NCBI GenBank assembly: GCA_023426245.1
Contig: JAFABB010000038.1
Span: forward strand, 40,359-104,358
Direction: 5' to 3'
DNA: 64,000 nt
From: Bacillota bacterium
Lineage (GTDB): Bacteria; Bacillota; UBA4882; UBA8346
The notes beneath the pieces are model-generated. The model did not search any database and was not told the origin of the DNA. It worked only from the letters and a program-made list of their open reading frames with translations. Of this stretch, positions 43,812 to 53,377 are shown one piece after another (the stretch's first letter is position 1; the number at the start of each line of letters is the position of its first letter). A program made the position numbers and the translations under genes.

Positions 43812-44978
43812 TTAGCCGTTTTCATCGGAAAGCGCATGATCACATGGCATATTTCGCCCTGCCCAGATTTTTTTGGAAGTCCATTCACACTCCGGGTCTT
43901 GCCAAAACGGGGTATCCAAGGGCAGGCCCAAAGGCAGGAAAACCGTGGTACATAAATACAAACTGCCGGTCGAAATATATCCTTCTCCAATATCAGGCTG
44001 ACTTCCGCAAAACCCGATCTTGAGCCAGCCTTCCCCATCGAATGTATCAGGTATGTCCATCATTCGTTTGATAACGGCCGTTAATCCACAACGGACCTGA
44101 GCCGGTTCAATATTTGCAGGAAGGTTCTTTTGAAGCGCCATTTGGGCTAAATGTTGAAACGCTCCGAAACGGTAGGCAATAGAACGTCCAATTGCCGGAA
44201 AAGTGCCATCCGGAGCGATGAATCTTTCCAACAATTCGGCATAACGGGACGCCCTTTTTAAGATCCTTGGTTGCATCGCCTGCCATTCCGGATACTCGGC
44301 TCCAACAGTCTTGATGATGTCGACCAACATCGGCTGAATCACAAAACTGTTATAATAGTCCCAATGGAATTCGGGCCCATCACTATAGATCCCGTCCCCC
44401 AAATACCATTGTTCATGTTGATTGAGAGCATAGTCGATCCGCATCGGATCCCAATCTTCCCCAATCCTATATAAGGTTGTTTCAATCATCGCTCCAAATA
44501 ACAACCAATTGCAAAAACATGGTTTTCGGGTCCTGGTAGCTTTTAAGGCGTTGATCAGATTTTGTTGAATCCTTGGCTCTAACTTTTTCCACAATTCATT
44601 TGGACTTCTGAGGATGGCATGCGCTAAAAAAGCCGCATCCACAATCGGTTGTAATCCGGAACTAAAATTCACATAATCCGGGGAACCGGGATCAGTGGCC
44701 GCATCAATAGCATTTCTAGCCAAAATGCAAAACTCCACCCGTCTTTCCCTCTCAACCGCCGGGATATTACAATTTTCCAACCATGGGGCGATACCATCCA
44801 AAGTCCGGCCCAAGGCTTCAAGATAAGTGTAATCTTTCCGGTCATCCCGTTCATTGGTGATACTTCCTACAGGCATGGAACGCTTTAAGCGTTTTTCAGC
44901 CAGAGCCTCCAAAACCGGCCGGCTGATTTTTAAAAGCGAATCAAGCCAATATTCCCTGTCGGTGATTGAATTTTCCAT
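43812..44978 (-). CDS. DUF2264-family protein
   Basis: 388 residues. Matches the DUF2264 family: RLKRSMPVGS, YTYLEALGRTLDGIAPWLE near the N-terminus, NWLLFGAMIETTLYR and GDGIYSDGPEFHWDYYNSFVIQPM in the middle. An all-helical toroid is likely; no signal peptide. The family is found beside polysaccharide lyases and unsaturated-sugar hydrolases but has no settled activity. Here it ends an operon with a lyase and GH88, so it is a candidate for a further step on uronate oligomers. AAGGAG site. Confidence 0.88.
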   Translation of the reverse strand: MENSITDREYWLDSLLKISRPVLEALAEKRLKRSMPVGSITNERDDRKDYTYLEALGRTLDGIAPWLENCNIPAVERERRVEFCILARNAIDAATDPGSPDYVNFSSGLQPIVDAAFLAHAILRSPNELWKKLEPRIQQNLINALKATRTRKPCFCNWLLFGAMIETTLYRIGEDWDPMRIDYALNQHEQWYLGDGIYSDGPEFHWDYYNSFVIQPMLVDIIKTVGAEYPEWQAMQPRILKRASRYAELLERFIAPDGTFPAIGRSIAYRFGAFQHLAQMALQKNLPANIEPAQVRCGLTAVIKRMMDIPDTFDGEGWLKIGFCGSQPDIGEGYISTGSLYLCTTVFLPLGLPLDTPFWQDPECEWTSKKIWAGRNMPCDHALSDENG

Positions 44979-45108
44979 TCCTCTGGTCTCCTTACCGATG
45001 GCAGCTTCTAAATTTATACTTCAATGGTGTAGATTCTATCCCATGGAGTGTAAATCCTCAAATCCATTTTGTAAATCTACACTCGGCTTGGGCCGATTTT
45101 ATCTAACG

Positions 45109-46296
45109 TCACCAGTATAGCCGCCAATCTTTCACCAACCTGACCAAAGCCTCCAAATAAAAATAATCGCCCCAAATCATACATTCATCCACTCCATCAC
45201 CGGCCGGTTTGCTATAAACTCCGTGGAGCAAGATACCGTTGGATTTTTCTACACCGGCAGTAGTATAATTGTGGGCTAAAGAACCGATCATCCTTAAAGC
45301 AGCATTTTCATAAATTCGTTTTGCTTCATCGACTAGTGGCAAGTGTTTACTGATTTCCAACAAGCCACAAGCAGCAATGACTGCAGCCGAACTGTCTCTC
45401 TCTTCGCTTCCATTGGTAAAAATTAAATCCCAATAGCAAACATCATCCTCAGGAAGACGGTTCAGAAAATAATTCGCCAGTCTCTTTCCTACTTCTATAA
45501 AGTGCCAATCCCCGGTATAAAGATAACTAAGTGCAAAACCATAGATCCCCCAGGCTTGGCCCCGGGCCCAACAGGACGAATCGGAAAAACCCTGGGCCGT
45601 CTTGCCAAATCTCGGTGCGCCGGTTTCCACGTCCATATAAAAAGTATGGAAAGTGGAAGCATCTTCCCGAATGATATATTCCGCGGCCTGACAGGCATGG
45701 CTATAGGCAATCCGATAGTATTGGGACTCACCGGTAACCCCGGCGATCCAATAAAGCAAGGGCAGATTCATCAAACAATCAATTATCATCCTGCCGCGTT
45801 GCTCCGGATCTTGCAAATTGCCCCAGGCCTGAATAATGCCAGCTTTTTCGAAATAACGGGTTATCAGCAATTTCCCGGCTTCCACCGCAACATTTTTAGC
45901 CTCAACATTTCCGGTACATTTAAAAGCGGCCACGCAGGACAAACTGTATAAAAAACCCAAATCATGGGTGTCAGTTGCGATTTTTTCAGAAATCCGCCAT
46001 CGAAAACTCTCCAGTTGACCTTCAGCCGCTTTCCGGTATCTCTCTTCCCCGGTCAATTCATAAGCCAGCCACAACATACCGGTCCAAAAGGATGATGTCC
46101 ATTCGGTATTTTTAATACCCGGATAGATATTGTTCCGGCTGGCGGGGGCGGGGATTTTATCAGCGAAACCAGCCAGATTTTCATCAATTTTTTGAAGAAC
46201 AAACGCAATAGCCTTCTGGCAAAATTCCCGGTCGATATCGGGACGAATCTCATATTTGGCGGTTTGACGGATGCCTTCATCCTTGATCTGTTTCAT
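45109..46296 (-). CDS. GH88 unsaturated glucuronyl hydrolase
   Basis: 395 residues. The two catalytic Asp contexts of GH88 are visible: THDLGFLYS (about 108-116) and RMIIDCLMNLPLLYW (about 170-185), then SSCWARGQAWGIYGF. Hydrates the 4,5-double bond of unsaturated glucuronic or galacturonic ends of lyase products. Cytoplasmic. Its ATG overlaps the lyase stop by 4 nt (ATGA), so they are translationally coupled. Confidence 0.94.
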   Translation of the reverse strand: MKQIKDEGIRQTAKYEIRPDIDREFCQKAIAFVLQKIDENLAGFADKIPAPASRNNIYPGIKNTEWTSSFWTGMLWLAYELTGEERYRKAAEGQLESFRWRISEKIATDTHDLGFLYSLSCVAAFKCTGNVEAKNVAVEAGKLLITRYFEKAGIIQAWGNLQDPEQRGRMIIDCLMNLPLLYWIAGVTGESQYYRIAYSHACQAAEYIIREDASTFHTFYMDVETGAPRFGKTAQGFSDSSCWARGQAWGIYGFALSYLYTGDWHFIEVGKRLANYFLNRLPEDDVCYWDLIFTNGSEERDSSAAVIAACGLLEISKHLPLVDEAKRIYENAALRMIGSLAHNYTTAGVEKSNGILLHGVYSKPAGDGVDECMIWGDYFYLEALVRLVKDWRLYW

Positions 46297-48158
46297 TCAA
46301 CGACCTCCTTCAACATGATCTCCGCAATGATCTGCATTGCGGATGGCTGAAAAATAAAATCAATGAAGTAAACCTTCTGCTTCAAACCTTCATGAGTTAT
46401 AAAAGAATCTACTACAATTTCCTGATGAACCAAAGGACCTTTCCATAGGAGATCTATTTTGCTTTTCACACCTTGGATCCGGACCCTTCCCTCACTTACG
46501 ATTTGCGGTGGATAAAATGTACAAAAGCGTTCTATCACTGTTGTCGGGATTTCTTCGAACTCATACTTGTCGGTTAGGACTAGATCCGGACTTGCGTCTT
46601 TGCGAAATTCAAACTTTCGTTGTAACAATTTCAAATTTTGATTGCCATAGGCCCCGGCAATATCCATGGTCAGGATATCTTCCTGGTCGCTGGTTTTAAA
46701 ATCAATGATCCGGGCTGCATAATCCCGTCCGGCTTTTTGATATTGGCCCTCAATAATCGGCACCGAATGCCCCCGGGAACTGTTACATAAATAGTCGTAT
46801 CGTTCCGCTCCGAAATATTGCCGGGTATATTCACCGCTACCCATGTCCACGAGTAAAAGCTCTTTATCAACCTGTAAGAGAAAACTGCCAATATCATTAT
46901 GGTTATGGGGCTCATCATTATGTCCGCCTTTAGCGGCAAAACAGATGGAGATATCCTTCTTCCTTTTTTTCGATATCAACCACTGGGCATCTGCTAAATA
47001 AAATGTACCCTCCGGCAAGGGGCTATCTTGATAGGGTTGATTCCAAACTATATTCCTGATGGCCGGCGCCCAACGGTGGCAATGATCTTCATCCACCTTG
47101 CTTGCATATTTCCGTTCCGGAATCAAGACTTCACTAAAAACGGATTTTAAGTAACACACAAGGCCGGGTAGATAGGTCTCCGTCAGGGAGGCATCAGAAA
47201 AACTCACCCCATGATTTCCCGAAAGATAGCATTTTTGAGGAAATAAAGCAATCTGTTGAATTTTCTCATTTTGGAAAAGATCAATTTTACCACCGGTTCG
47301 CTGTTTAAGAAGAGACGCAAAATAAGTAAAGTAACCAAACCCATAGGTCCAATACCCTAATCCTTCAAGGCAGGCGCCATCATCTCCGAAGCCTCTCAAA
47401 AAGAAGTTGATAGTCCCCAAAACCCTTTGCAAAATGCGGGCCAAAATTCTTTCGTCCGCAATCAAATACATTGCAGCAGCACCGATAGACCCGGCGCAAA
47501 CTGCAGCCCAGTTCATTGTGGCAGTCTCCCACCAGTAGGAAGTCGCCAGGTTGAAATAGGGTTCGAGAATTCGCTCGGTAATTTCCTGCCTGCCCCTGTA
47601 AACCACCATTGGCGCCAATTTATCTTCCAGCAAACTCAAAATCTCAGCCAAGGCGAATCCGGTTTCGCAGGCAAATAGGTCGAGCGTTTTTCGGCGTTCC
47701 GCCAGTTTCTGTTGTAAATCCATACTTTCTTTGAAATGAGGGCGCCCTTCGATGATATTCCGGGTGTCATCCAAATGAGCCGGCAGACTCCAGGTGTATT
47801 CATCACAAATACCCCAGATGGTATCTTCCAAAGCTTTCCGATATTCAGGGTTGTCATCCACCATTTCAAGAATTGCAAACGTATTCAAACGGGCCCGGTG
47901 TTCAAAATATTCGGCTTCATACTCTATCCTGGAGCCGGTTTCTTCAAACAGTTTAAATAAGGAATACGGTAATGAGCGCAGTGGTTCCCGCCCATACTTT
48001 ACAGCCTTATTTCTAAAATCGGCTAAAGCATCCTGGTAATAATCGGATGTTTTAATTTGCCATCTCTTTGGATCCCTGGCTTCAGCAAATAAAAATTTCA
48101 CATCCCCATGGGCAGAAACGCCAACTTTCAAGGCTTCCTGGATTTCTAGCAAATTCAT
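46293..48158 (-). CDS. Heparinase II/III-like polysaccharide lyase
   Basis: 621 residues. The N-terminal two thirds form an (alpha/alpha) toroid; the heparinase II/III signature AKGGHNDEPHNHNDIGSFLL (about 440-460) provides the catalytic His and metal ligands, followed by a beta-sandwich. No signal peptide, so probably an intracellular oligo-uronide lyase (PL12/15/17-like) acting on imported fragments. It starts 3 nt after the MalG gene and is coupled to GH88. Confidence 0.9.
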   Translation of the reverse strand: MNLLEIQEALKVGVSAHGDVKFLFAEARDPKRWQIKTSDYYQDALADFRNKAVKYGREPLRSLPYSLFKLFEETGSRIEYEAEYFEHRARLNTFAILEMVDDNPEYRKALEDTIWGICDEYTWSLPAHLDDTRNIIEGRPHFKESMDLQQKLAERRKTLDLFACETGFALAEILSLLEDKLAPMVVYRGRQEITERILEPYFNLATSYWWETATMNWAAVCAGSIGAAAMYLIADERILARILQRVLGTINFFLRGFGDDGACLEGLGYWTYGFGYFTYFASLLKQRTGGKIDLFQNEKIQQIALFPQKCYLSGNHGVSFSDASLTETYLPGLVCYLKSVFSEVLIPERKYASKVDEDHCHRWAPAIRNIVWNQPYQDSPLPEGTFYLADAQWLISKKRKKDISICFAAKGGHNDEPHNHNDIGSFLLQVDKELLLVDMGSGEYTRQYFGAERYDYLCNSSRGHSVPIIEGQYQKAGRDYAARIIDFKTSDQEDILTMDIAGAYGNQNLKLLQRKFEFRKDASPDLVLTDKYEFEEIPTTVIERFCTFYPPQIVSEGRVRIQGVKSKIDLLWKGPLVHQEIVVDSFITHEGLKQKVYFIDFIFQPSAMQIIAEIMLKEVVE

Positions 48159-48161
48159 GAT

Positions 48162-49043
48162 TTACCCTTTCAAACCAGTGGTGGCAATACCTTGAATGAA
48201 TTGTTTTTGGAATAATATATATATCAGAATAACCGGTACCAATGAACAGACAGCTCCAGCCATAACTAACCCGTATTCCACACCATATTGGGTGATAAAT
48301 TTACGTAACCCCAATTGAATGACTTTATTGGTGTCCGAGGTTAAAAAAATCAGGGGCGCTAAAAAATCATTCCAAACAAAAACAAACTGAAAAATTCCCA
48401 ATGCCGACAAAGCCGGCTTGGAGAGGGGCAAAATAATTTTAGCATAAATGCCGAGTTCGTTTAGACCATCGATCCGGGCCGATTCTGATAATTCTTTGGG
48501 AATACCCATATAAAACTGGCGTAATAAAAAAACACCGAAAGGAGAAAAAGAATAGATCAATACCAATGACCATAAAGAATCGCTTAATCCAATATGCTTA
48601 ATGATGATAAATAACGGAATAATTATAACCTGTATCGGGATTGCCATTGTCATAATATATAATATAAATAATGCTTTCCGCTCCGGAAATTCGATCTTGG
48701 CAAAAGCGTACGCCGCCAAACTGCTGGTCAAAAGCGAAGTAAAAGTTACTACTGTAGCTAACCACAAGGTATTCTTGTAATAAGTCAAAAAATTAATCCG
48801 TTTCCAGATGTCCATATAATTTTGCCACTGAATGACTTTGGGAATCCAGCGAATCGGAAATTCAAATACATCATTCGTAGGTTTTAATGAAGCGGATATC
48901 ATCCAAATAAAGGGTAAAATGACAACGATAATACCACCGATTAGTAACAAATAAACCAAAAGTTTTTTAAGAAATGAATTCTCATTGTTCTTACTGCCCA
49001 AATGGAATAGTTTTTGAATATCGGCCGCTTGTAGTTCTTTCAA
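48162..49043 (-). CDS. Sugar ABC transporter permease, MalG-type (importer 3)
   Basis: 293 residues; TTG start 8 nt after AAGGAGG. Six membrane segments (LLVYLLLIGGIIVVILPFIWMISASLKP), EAA loop SESARIDGLNELGIYAKIILPLSKPAL, C-terminus FIQGIATTGLKG. Followed at once by the lyase gene. Confidence 0.93.
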   Translation of the reverse strand: MKELQAADIQKLFHLGSKNNENSFLKKLLVYLLLIGGIIVVILPFIWMISASLKPTNDVFEFPIRWIPKVIQWQNYMDIWKRINFLTYYKNTLWLATVVTFTSLLTSSLAAYAFAKIEFPERKALFILYIMTMAIPIQVIIIPLFIIIKHIGLSDSLWSLVLIYSFSPFGVFLLRQFYMGIPKELSESARIDGLNELGIYAKIILPLSKPALSALGIFQFVFVWNDFLAPLIFLTSDTNKVIQLGLRKFITQYGVEYGLVMAGAVCSLVPVILIYILFQKQFIQGIATTGLKG

Positions 49044-49075
49044 ATTAAACCCTCCTTGTTGCGGGAAAACATAAT

Positions 49076-49993
49076 CTATAATGATTCATAGTTCACTAAC
49101 TTATCTTCATATTTAAACTGAATAATCGTTAAAACAAGCACCATGGTAAATAAAACCATGGCCACCATCGAAGCATAACCAAAATTAAAAAACCAAAAGG
49201 CTTGATTATAAATACAATACACCAGTGTGTTAGTGGCTCGTCCAGGTCCGCCATCGGTCATAATATAAACTTGGTCGAAAATTTTAAATGATCCAATAAT
49301 CAACAAAAGCGTATTGAGAAACGTGGCTGGAGTGAGCATCGGCAAGGTTACATAACGAAATCTTTGCCAACCATTGGCGCCATCAATGGTGGCTGCTTCA
49401 TATAAGTACTCGGGAATATTTTGTAGGCCTGCAAGATAAATGACCATATAATAGCCGACTTGCCGCCAAACACTGACTAAAATTACTGCAGGCATTGCCC
49501 ATACTGTTGATGCTGTCCATCCGGGAGGATTTTGGATACCGATCCATTTTAAAAAACCATTCACCGGCCCCATAGTCGGCTGCAAAAGCATCAGCCAAAC
49601 CACAGCCACTGCTACCATGGATGTTATATAAGGGAAGAAATACAGTGTCCGAAAAAATTGAATCCCTTTGATTTTTTGATTTAACAACACAGCTAAAAAA
49701 AGCGCCACAATAATCGTAAGGGGTACCGTTACCGCACTAAAATAAATGGTATTTAGCAGAGAAATTTGAAAAGTTTCATCCCGAAAGAGTTTGAAAAAAT
49801 TTTTCAATCCCACAAATACTGCAGGATTGGCTGAATCCCACTTATAAAAACTCAGTCCAAAAGCAACAATGATCGGCACTAAAGTGAACGTCAGAAAACC
49901 GATAAAATTCGGCAATAAAAAGGCATAAGCTGTTAAACGATTTCTGCGTGTAATATTACTCGATTTTTTGGGTGCCGTTACAAATACACTCAT
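49076..49993 (-). CDS. Sugar ABC transporter permease, MalF-type (importer 3)
   Basis: 305 residues, six membrane segments (YAFLLPNFIGFLTFTLVPIIVAFGLSF), EAA loop YEAATIDGANGWQRFRYVTLPML, IMTDGGPG. ATG start without a clear ribosome site; the hairpin upstream may matter for its translation. Confidence 0.92.
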   Translation of the reverse strand: MSVFVTAPKKSSNITRRNRLTAYAFLLPNFIGFLTFTLVPIIVAFGLSFYKWDSANPAVFVGLKNFFKLFRDETFQISLLNTIYFSAVTVPLTIIVALFLAVLLNQKIKGIQFFRTLYFFPYITSMVAVAVVWLMLLQPTMGPVNGFLKWIGIQNPPGWTASTVWAMPAVILVSVWRQVGYYMVIYLAGLQNIPEYLYEAATIDGANGWQRFRYVTLPMLTPATFLNTLLLIIGSFKIFDQVYIMTDGGPGRATNTLVYCIYNQAFWFFNFGYASMVAMVLFTMVLVLTIIQFKYEDKLVNYESL

Positions 49994-50102
49994 GTAAATT
50001 TACCGGAACTTGACTCAACCACCACCGACAGAAAGCACGTTGTTGAGACAATCATCATCCGGTAGTCCTCCTATCTATCATTAAGATTATCTTATATATG
50101 TA

Positions 50103-50149
50103 TATGGGGCTGTCAGAAAAGCCCTTTAAACTTTTGGGACAGCCCCATA
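50103..50149 (-). terminator. Perfect hairpin between binding-protein and permease genes (importer 3)
   Basis: TATGGGGCTGTC (50103-50114) and GACAGCCCCATA (50138-50149) form a perfect 12-bp stem. No long T-run follows, so partial termination or mRNA protection is likely. Same GGCTGT stem family. Confidence 0.7.
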
Positions 50150-50211
50150 ACTTCATCGATTATTGCAGCTACTGATAAAAAATTATTCGGTCGGAATATT
50201 ATCCTTAAACA

Positions 50212-51465
50212 TTATTCTTCCAGCAATTCTTTAACCCGTTTCTCCATATCTTTGAGTCCCTGATCCAACGGCTTTTGCCCGGTCATAATCAGGTTATGTT
50301 CTTCCTGCAAAGTCCGCTCAATTGCAGCAGATTGCGGATGTGGGGGGATCTCAGCCACCAGATTGGCAGTTTCAAGTGCAGTTTGAACTCCAGCAGGTAA
50401 AGATGGGTTTGCAGTAAATGTTTGAAGTACAGCCGGGTTTCTGTAAGCCGGGAAAGTTCCAAAACTGGCAAGAATCTTGGCTCCTTTTTCCCCACCCATA
50501 AAACTGATAAACTTCCAGGCCGCTTCTTTTTTGGTCGATTTAGCATTAATACCTGCAGTCGTCAGGACGGTGGCTGAAGAACCAGGTTTTTCTCCTGACC
50601 AATGGGGTCCTTTGACAACACCCCATTTCACATTATGTTTATCCATTAACAAAGAGGCGATATACCAAGTCCCCATATAAACCATACCAACTTTTCCGCT
50701 TTCAAAGAAAGCCCTGTAGTGGGTTTGGGTGGTCATAATCTCAGCAAGACTCATTAAGGATTTATCATTGTTTTGCATCTCTAAAAACAATTGATAAGCG
50801 GGTTTTAGGAACTTATATTTCCCTTCTACCAAAGACGTTTTAGTAGTAGGAAGAATGGTATTCATCACCTGACTTCTCCAGGAATGAAGGAAGAATCCCC
50901 AGGTCTTTTCGTTTCCACTACCACTGGTAAGTTTTTTCGCCGTGTCCCGCACTTGTTGCCAGGTCATGTCATTGGTGGGATATGGGATATGAAACTTATC
51001 AAAGAGATCTTTGTTATAATATAAAATATAAATATCGCTCCGCCAAGGAAGCGCCATTAGCTTATTCTTTTCTTTTATTACGTTTAAAGCAGCTCCATAA
51101 GGTTTAACATTAAATTTATATTTTCTTACGAATCCATCTAATGGTGCTAAATAGTTCCGTGTGATATAACCACCGTAATCCATGAAATTTTTAATGGCAA
51201 AAGCATCGATATCTTCTCCAGCGGCCAACATAACCGTCATTTTCTGTGAATACTCAGCATTGGAGATATCAATGATATCCACCTTGATATCCGGATTTTC
51301 CTTTTGAAACTCAGCGACTGCCGTTTGTAAGTCCTTATTCATACTATAATCCCAGACCGCGTATTTAATCGTAGTCTGCGGTGCCGCCCAGCTACTGGTG
51401 TTTAATGTGCCTGATACAACAAGAACCAATAAAAAACAAAGAATCGAAACCCATGTTTTTCTCAT
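50212..51465 (-). CDS. Extracellular sugar-binding protein (importer 3)
   Basis: 417 residues. Signal peptide (WVSILCFLLVLVVSGTLNTSSWA), family-1 fold (IKYAVWDYSMNKDLQTAVAEFQKENPDIKVDIIDI, LPWRSDIYILYYNKDLFDKFHIPYP, GKVGMVYMGTWYIASLL). GGGAGG site. First gene of operon 3, just downstream of a response-regulator/kinase pair on the same strand. Ligand probably an acidic oligosaccharide, judged from the lyase and GH88. Confidence 0.93.
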   Translation of the reverse strand: MRKTWVSILCFLLVLVVSGTLNTSSWAAPQTTIKYAVWDYSMNKDLQTAVAEFQKENPDIKVDIIDISNAEYSQKMTVMLAAGEDIDAFAIKNFMDYGGYITRNYLAPLDGFVRKYKFNVKPYGAALNVIKEKNKLMALPWRSDIYILYYNKDLFDKFHIPYPTNDMTWQQVRDTAKKLTSGSGNEKTWGFFLHSWRSQVMNTILPTTKTSLVEGKYKFLKPAYQLFLEMQNNDKSLMSLAEIMTTQTHYRAFFESGKVGMVYMGTWYIASLLMDKHNVKWGVVKGPHWSGEKPGSSATVLTTAGINAKSTKKEAAWKFISFMGGEKGAKILASFGTFPAYRNPAVLQTFTANPSLPAGVQTALETANLVAEIPPHPQSAAIERTLQEEHNLIMTGQKPLDQGLKDMEKRVKELLEE

Positions 51466-51697
51466 CTAAATACCTCCCTTTTGTTATACTATTTATATTT
51501 TAAACATGTTACAAAATAATTAAAATGGGTTAAACCACAAAACCTTGTAATATTCTCTTTAAGAAGCAGACAACGGGATCAGGGGTAATACTTTTTTACG
51601 ATTTCCGTTAATTTTTTTATCCGAGTAATTCCCAAACCCATCCAAGAACCCAAAGAGTCGTAATAACTTGGGTGCTTTAAAGTTTTACTTTATCGCC

Positions 51698-53320
51698 TTA
51701 AAGTTGTTTGCCTGAAAATTCACTGGGAGTCATCCCGGTCACTTTCTTAAAGACTTTGCTGAAATAATAGGCATTCTGAAACCCAAGCAAGTCCGAGATT
51801 TCATAAATCTTGGAATCGCTCTCCCGCAATAACTTTTTGGCTTTATCAATTTTAATTTCCGTCACATAATCGGTAAAACAAATCCCGGTATATTGTTTAA
51901 AGATAGTACTGAAATAGCCCGGGCTTAAACTCAGCGCACCAGCAACATCATTTAAACTGATTTCCGCCGGGAAGTGTTCCATAATATATTTTTTGGCTTT
52001 GGCAATTAAGCGAGAATTTTTTTGTTCTTCATTTTTGGATAGTTGTTGATAGAGGCCTTGTTCGATCCGATCAAGCCAATGGATGATCTCCGGCAAAGTA
52101 TTTAATGTAAGGATATTTTCATATAGACTATTTTGATAGCCGATAATTTCTTTGAGGGCCGCGTCTTTAAAATCTGGTATTCCTCCAATTAAGTACGCCA
52201 TTTGAAAACAAACATCCAATGCTTGTGCCCTGGATATTCTCTGTTCATTTAAAACTAAGCTCATTCCCTTAAAAACGCTTTGGATCGTTTCCAAATCATG
52301 CAGTTCAATGGCTTTGGGGAGTATCTCTCTTAGGTCTGTAATATCGACTCGTTCTTGTTCTCCAATGATTTCAGGCACTTCTGCATAAAAAAGAACCGGC
52401 TGCAATCCTAAATATAAACAATGTTGAACCGCCTGGCAACATTCAAAATATGCCTGGGCAAGTTGATGATACCCTTGGTGTGGATTGCTGATACCAACGG
52501 AAACAGAAATATTGAAATATTGTTTTAATACTTGAATTAATCTTTCTGCAATATTCATAGCTTTTTCTCTGTAAATCTTTGCCGCTAAATTGGTATCCGC
52601 GGATAAAATAACGATAAACTCTCCCTGGTTCCAGGTGAAAGTATATCCCTTAAAAACATCATTTACAATTTCGTGGATCGTATTTAAAAAGGAAATTTCC
52701 AACAACCGAAACTCCTCAGTGTTATATTTATCAAGTCCGGCTAGGTTATTCATCCGGATCAGGGCACATGCTAAATGAAGGGGATTGAGTTCAATGCCGA
52801 GATAATCAAGCTGTTGCTTAATCTCCTGTTGATTTTGGATGGGGCGGTTGATCATCCGCTTGAAAAAGCCTTCCCTGAGCATTAAAATATTTTCCCGTAA
52901 ATTTTTTTCAAACCGTTCAGCTTCTCCGGATTTCCCCTTTTCCGTCAGTATTTTTTCCCTGACCACCGATAGCGTATTAGCTAATATCTCCGGTTCCAAA
53001 TCCAACTTGATTAAATAGTCCTCCGCACCTAATTTCATGGCCTGTTTTACCAATTGAAACTCATCATAACTACTCAGGATGATAAATTTCGGTTTACAGC
53101 CGGTTTTGAAAACCGATTGCAACATTTCCAAACCATCCATTACCGGCATTTTGATGTCCGTGATCACGATATCCGGGCTATTCTTGATGATCAGATCCAA
53201 TCCGTTTTGACCATTTGTAGCCTCATCAAGGATCTCAAAACCAAGTTCCTTCCAATTAACCATGGATTTAAGACCCACCCTTACCAGAGCTTCATCGTCG
53301 ATAATCGTTACTTTCAACAT
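51698..53320 (-). CDS. Response regulator, receiver plus AraC HTH (YesN-type)
   Basis: 540 residues: receiver about 1-120 with DDEA and Asp in IVITDIKMP (about 55), IILSSYDEFQLVKQ and YLIKL; a long central region (130-430) as in large YesN proteins; AraC domain about 440-540 (LNDVAGALSLSPGYFSTIFKQY and EISDLLGFQNAYYFSKVFKKVTGMTPSEF). Pairs with the kinase upstream (57-nt gap). Likely activator of importer 3. Confidence 0.92.
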   Translation of the reverse strand: MLKVTIIDDEALVRVGLKSMVNWKELGFEILDEATNGQNGLDLIIKNSPDIVITDIKMPVMDGLEMLQSVFKTGCKPKFIILSSYDEFQLVKQAMKLGAEDYLIKLDLEPEILANTLSVVREKILTEKGKSGEAERFEKNLRENILMLREGFFKRMINRPIQNQQEIKQQLDYLGIELNPLHLACALIRMNNLAGLDKYNTEEFRLLEISFLNTIHEIVNDVFKGYTFTWNQGEFIVILSADTNLAAKIYREKAMNIAERLIQVLKQYFNISVSVGISNPHQGYHQLAQAYFECCQAVQHCLYLGLQPVLFYAEVPEIIGEQERVDITDLREILPKAIELHDLETIQSVFKGMSLVLNEQRISRAQALDVCFQMAYLIGGIPDFKDAALKEIIGYQNSLYENILTLNTLPEIIHWLDRIEQGLYQQLSKNEEQKNSRLIAKAKKYIMEHFPAEISLNDVAGALSLSPGYFSTIFKQYTGICFTDYVTEIKIDKAKKLLRESDSKIYEISDLLGFQNAYYFSKVFKKVTGMTPSEFSGKQL

Positions 53321-53377
53321 TCACTATCACCCACTCTTCATTGAGGCTCTACCGCCGGACTTCGGAGACGGTCCCCT

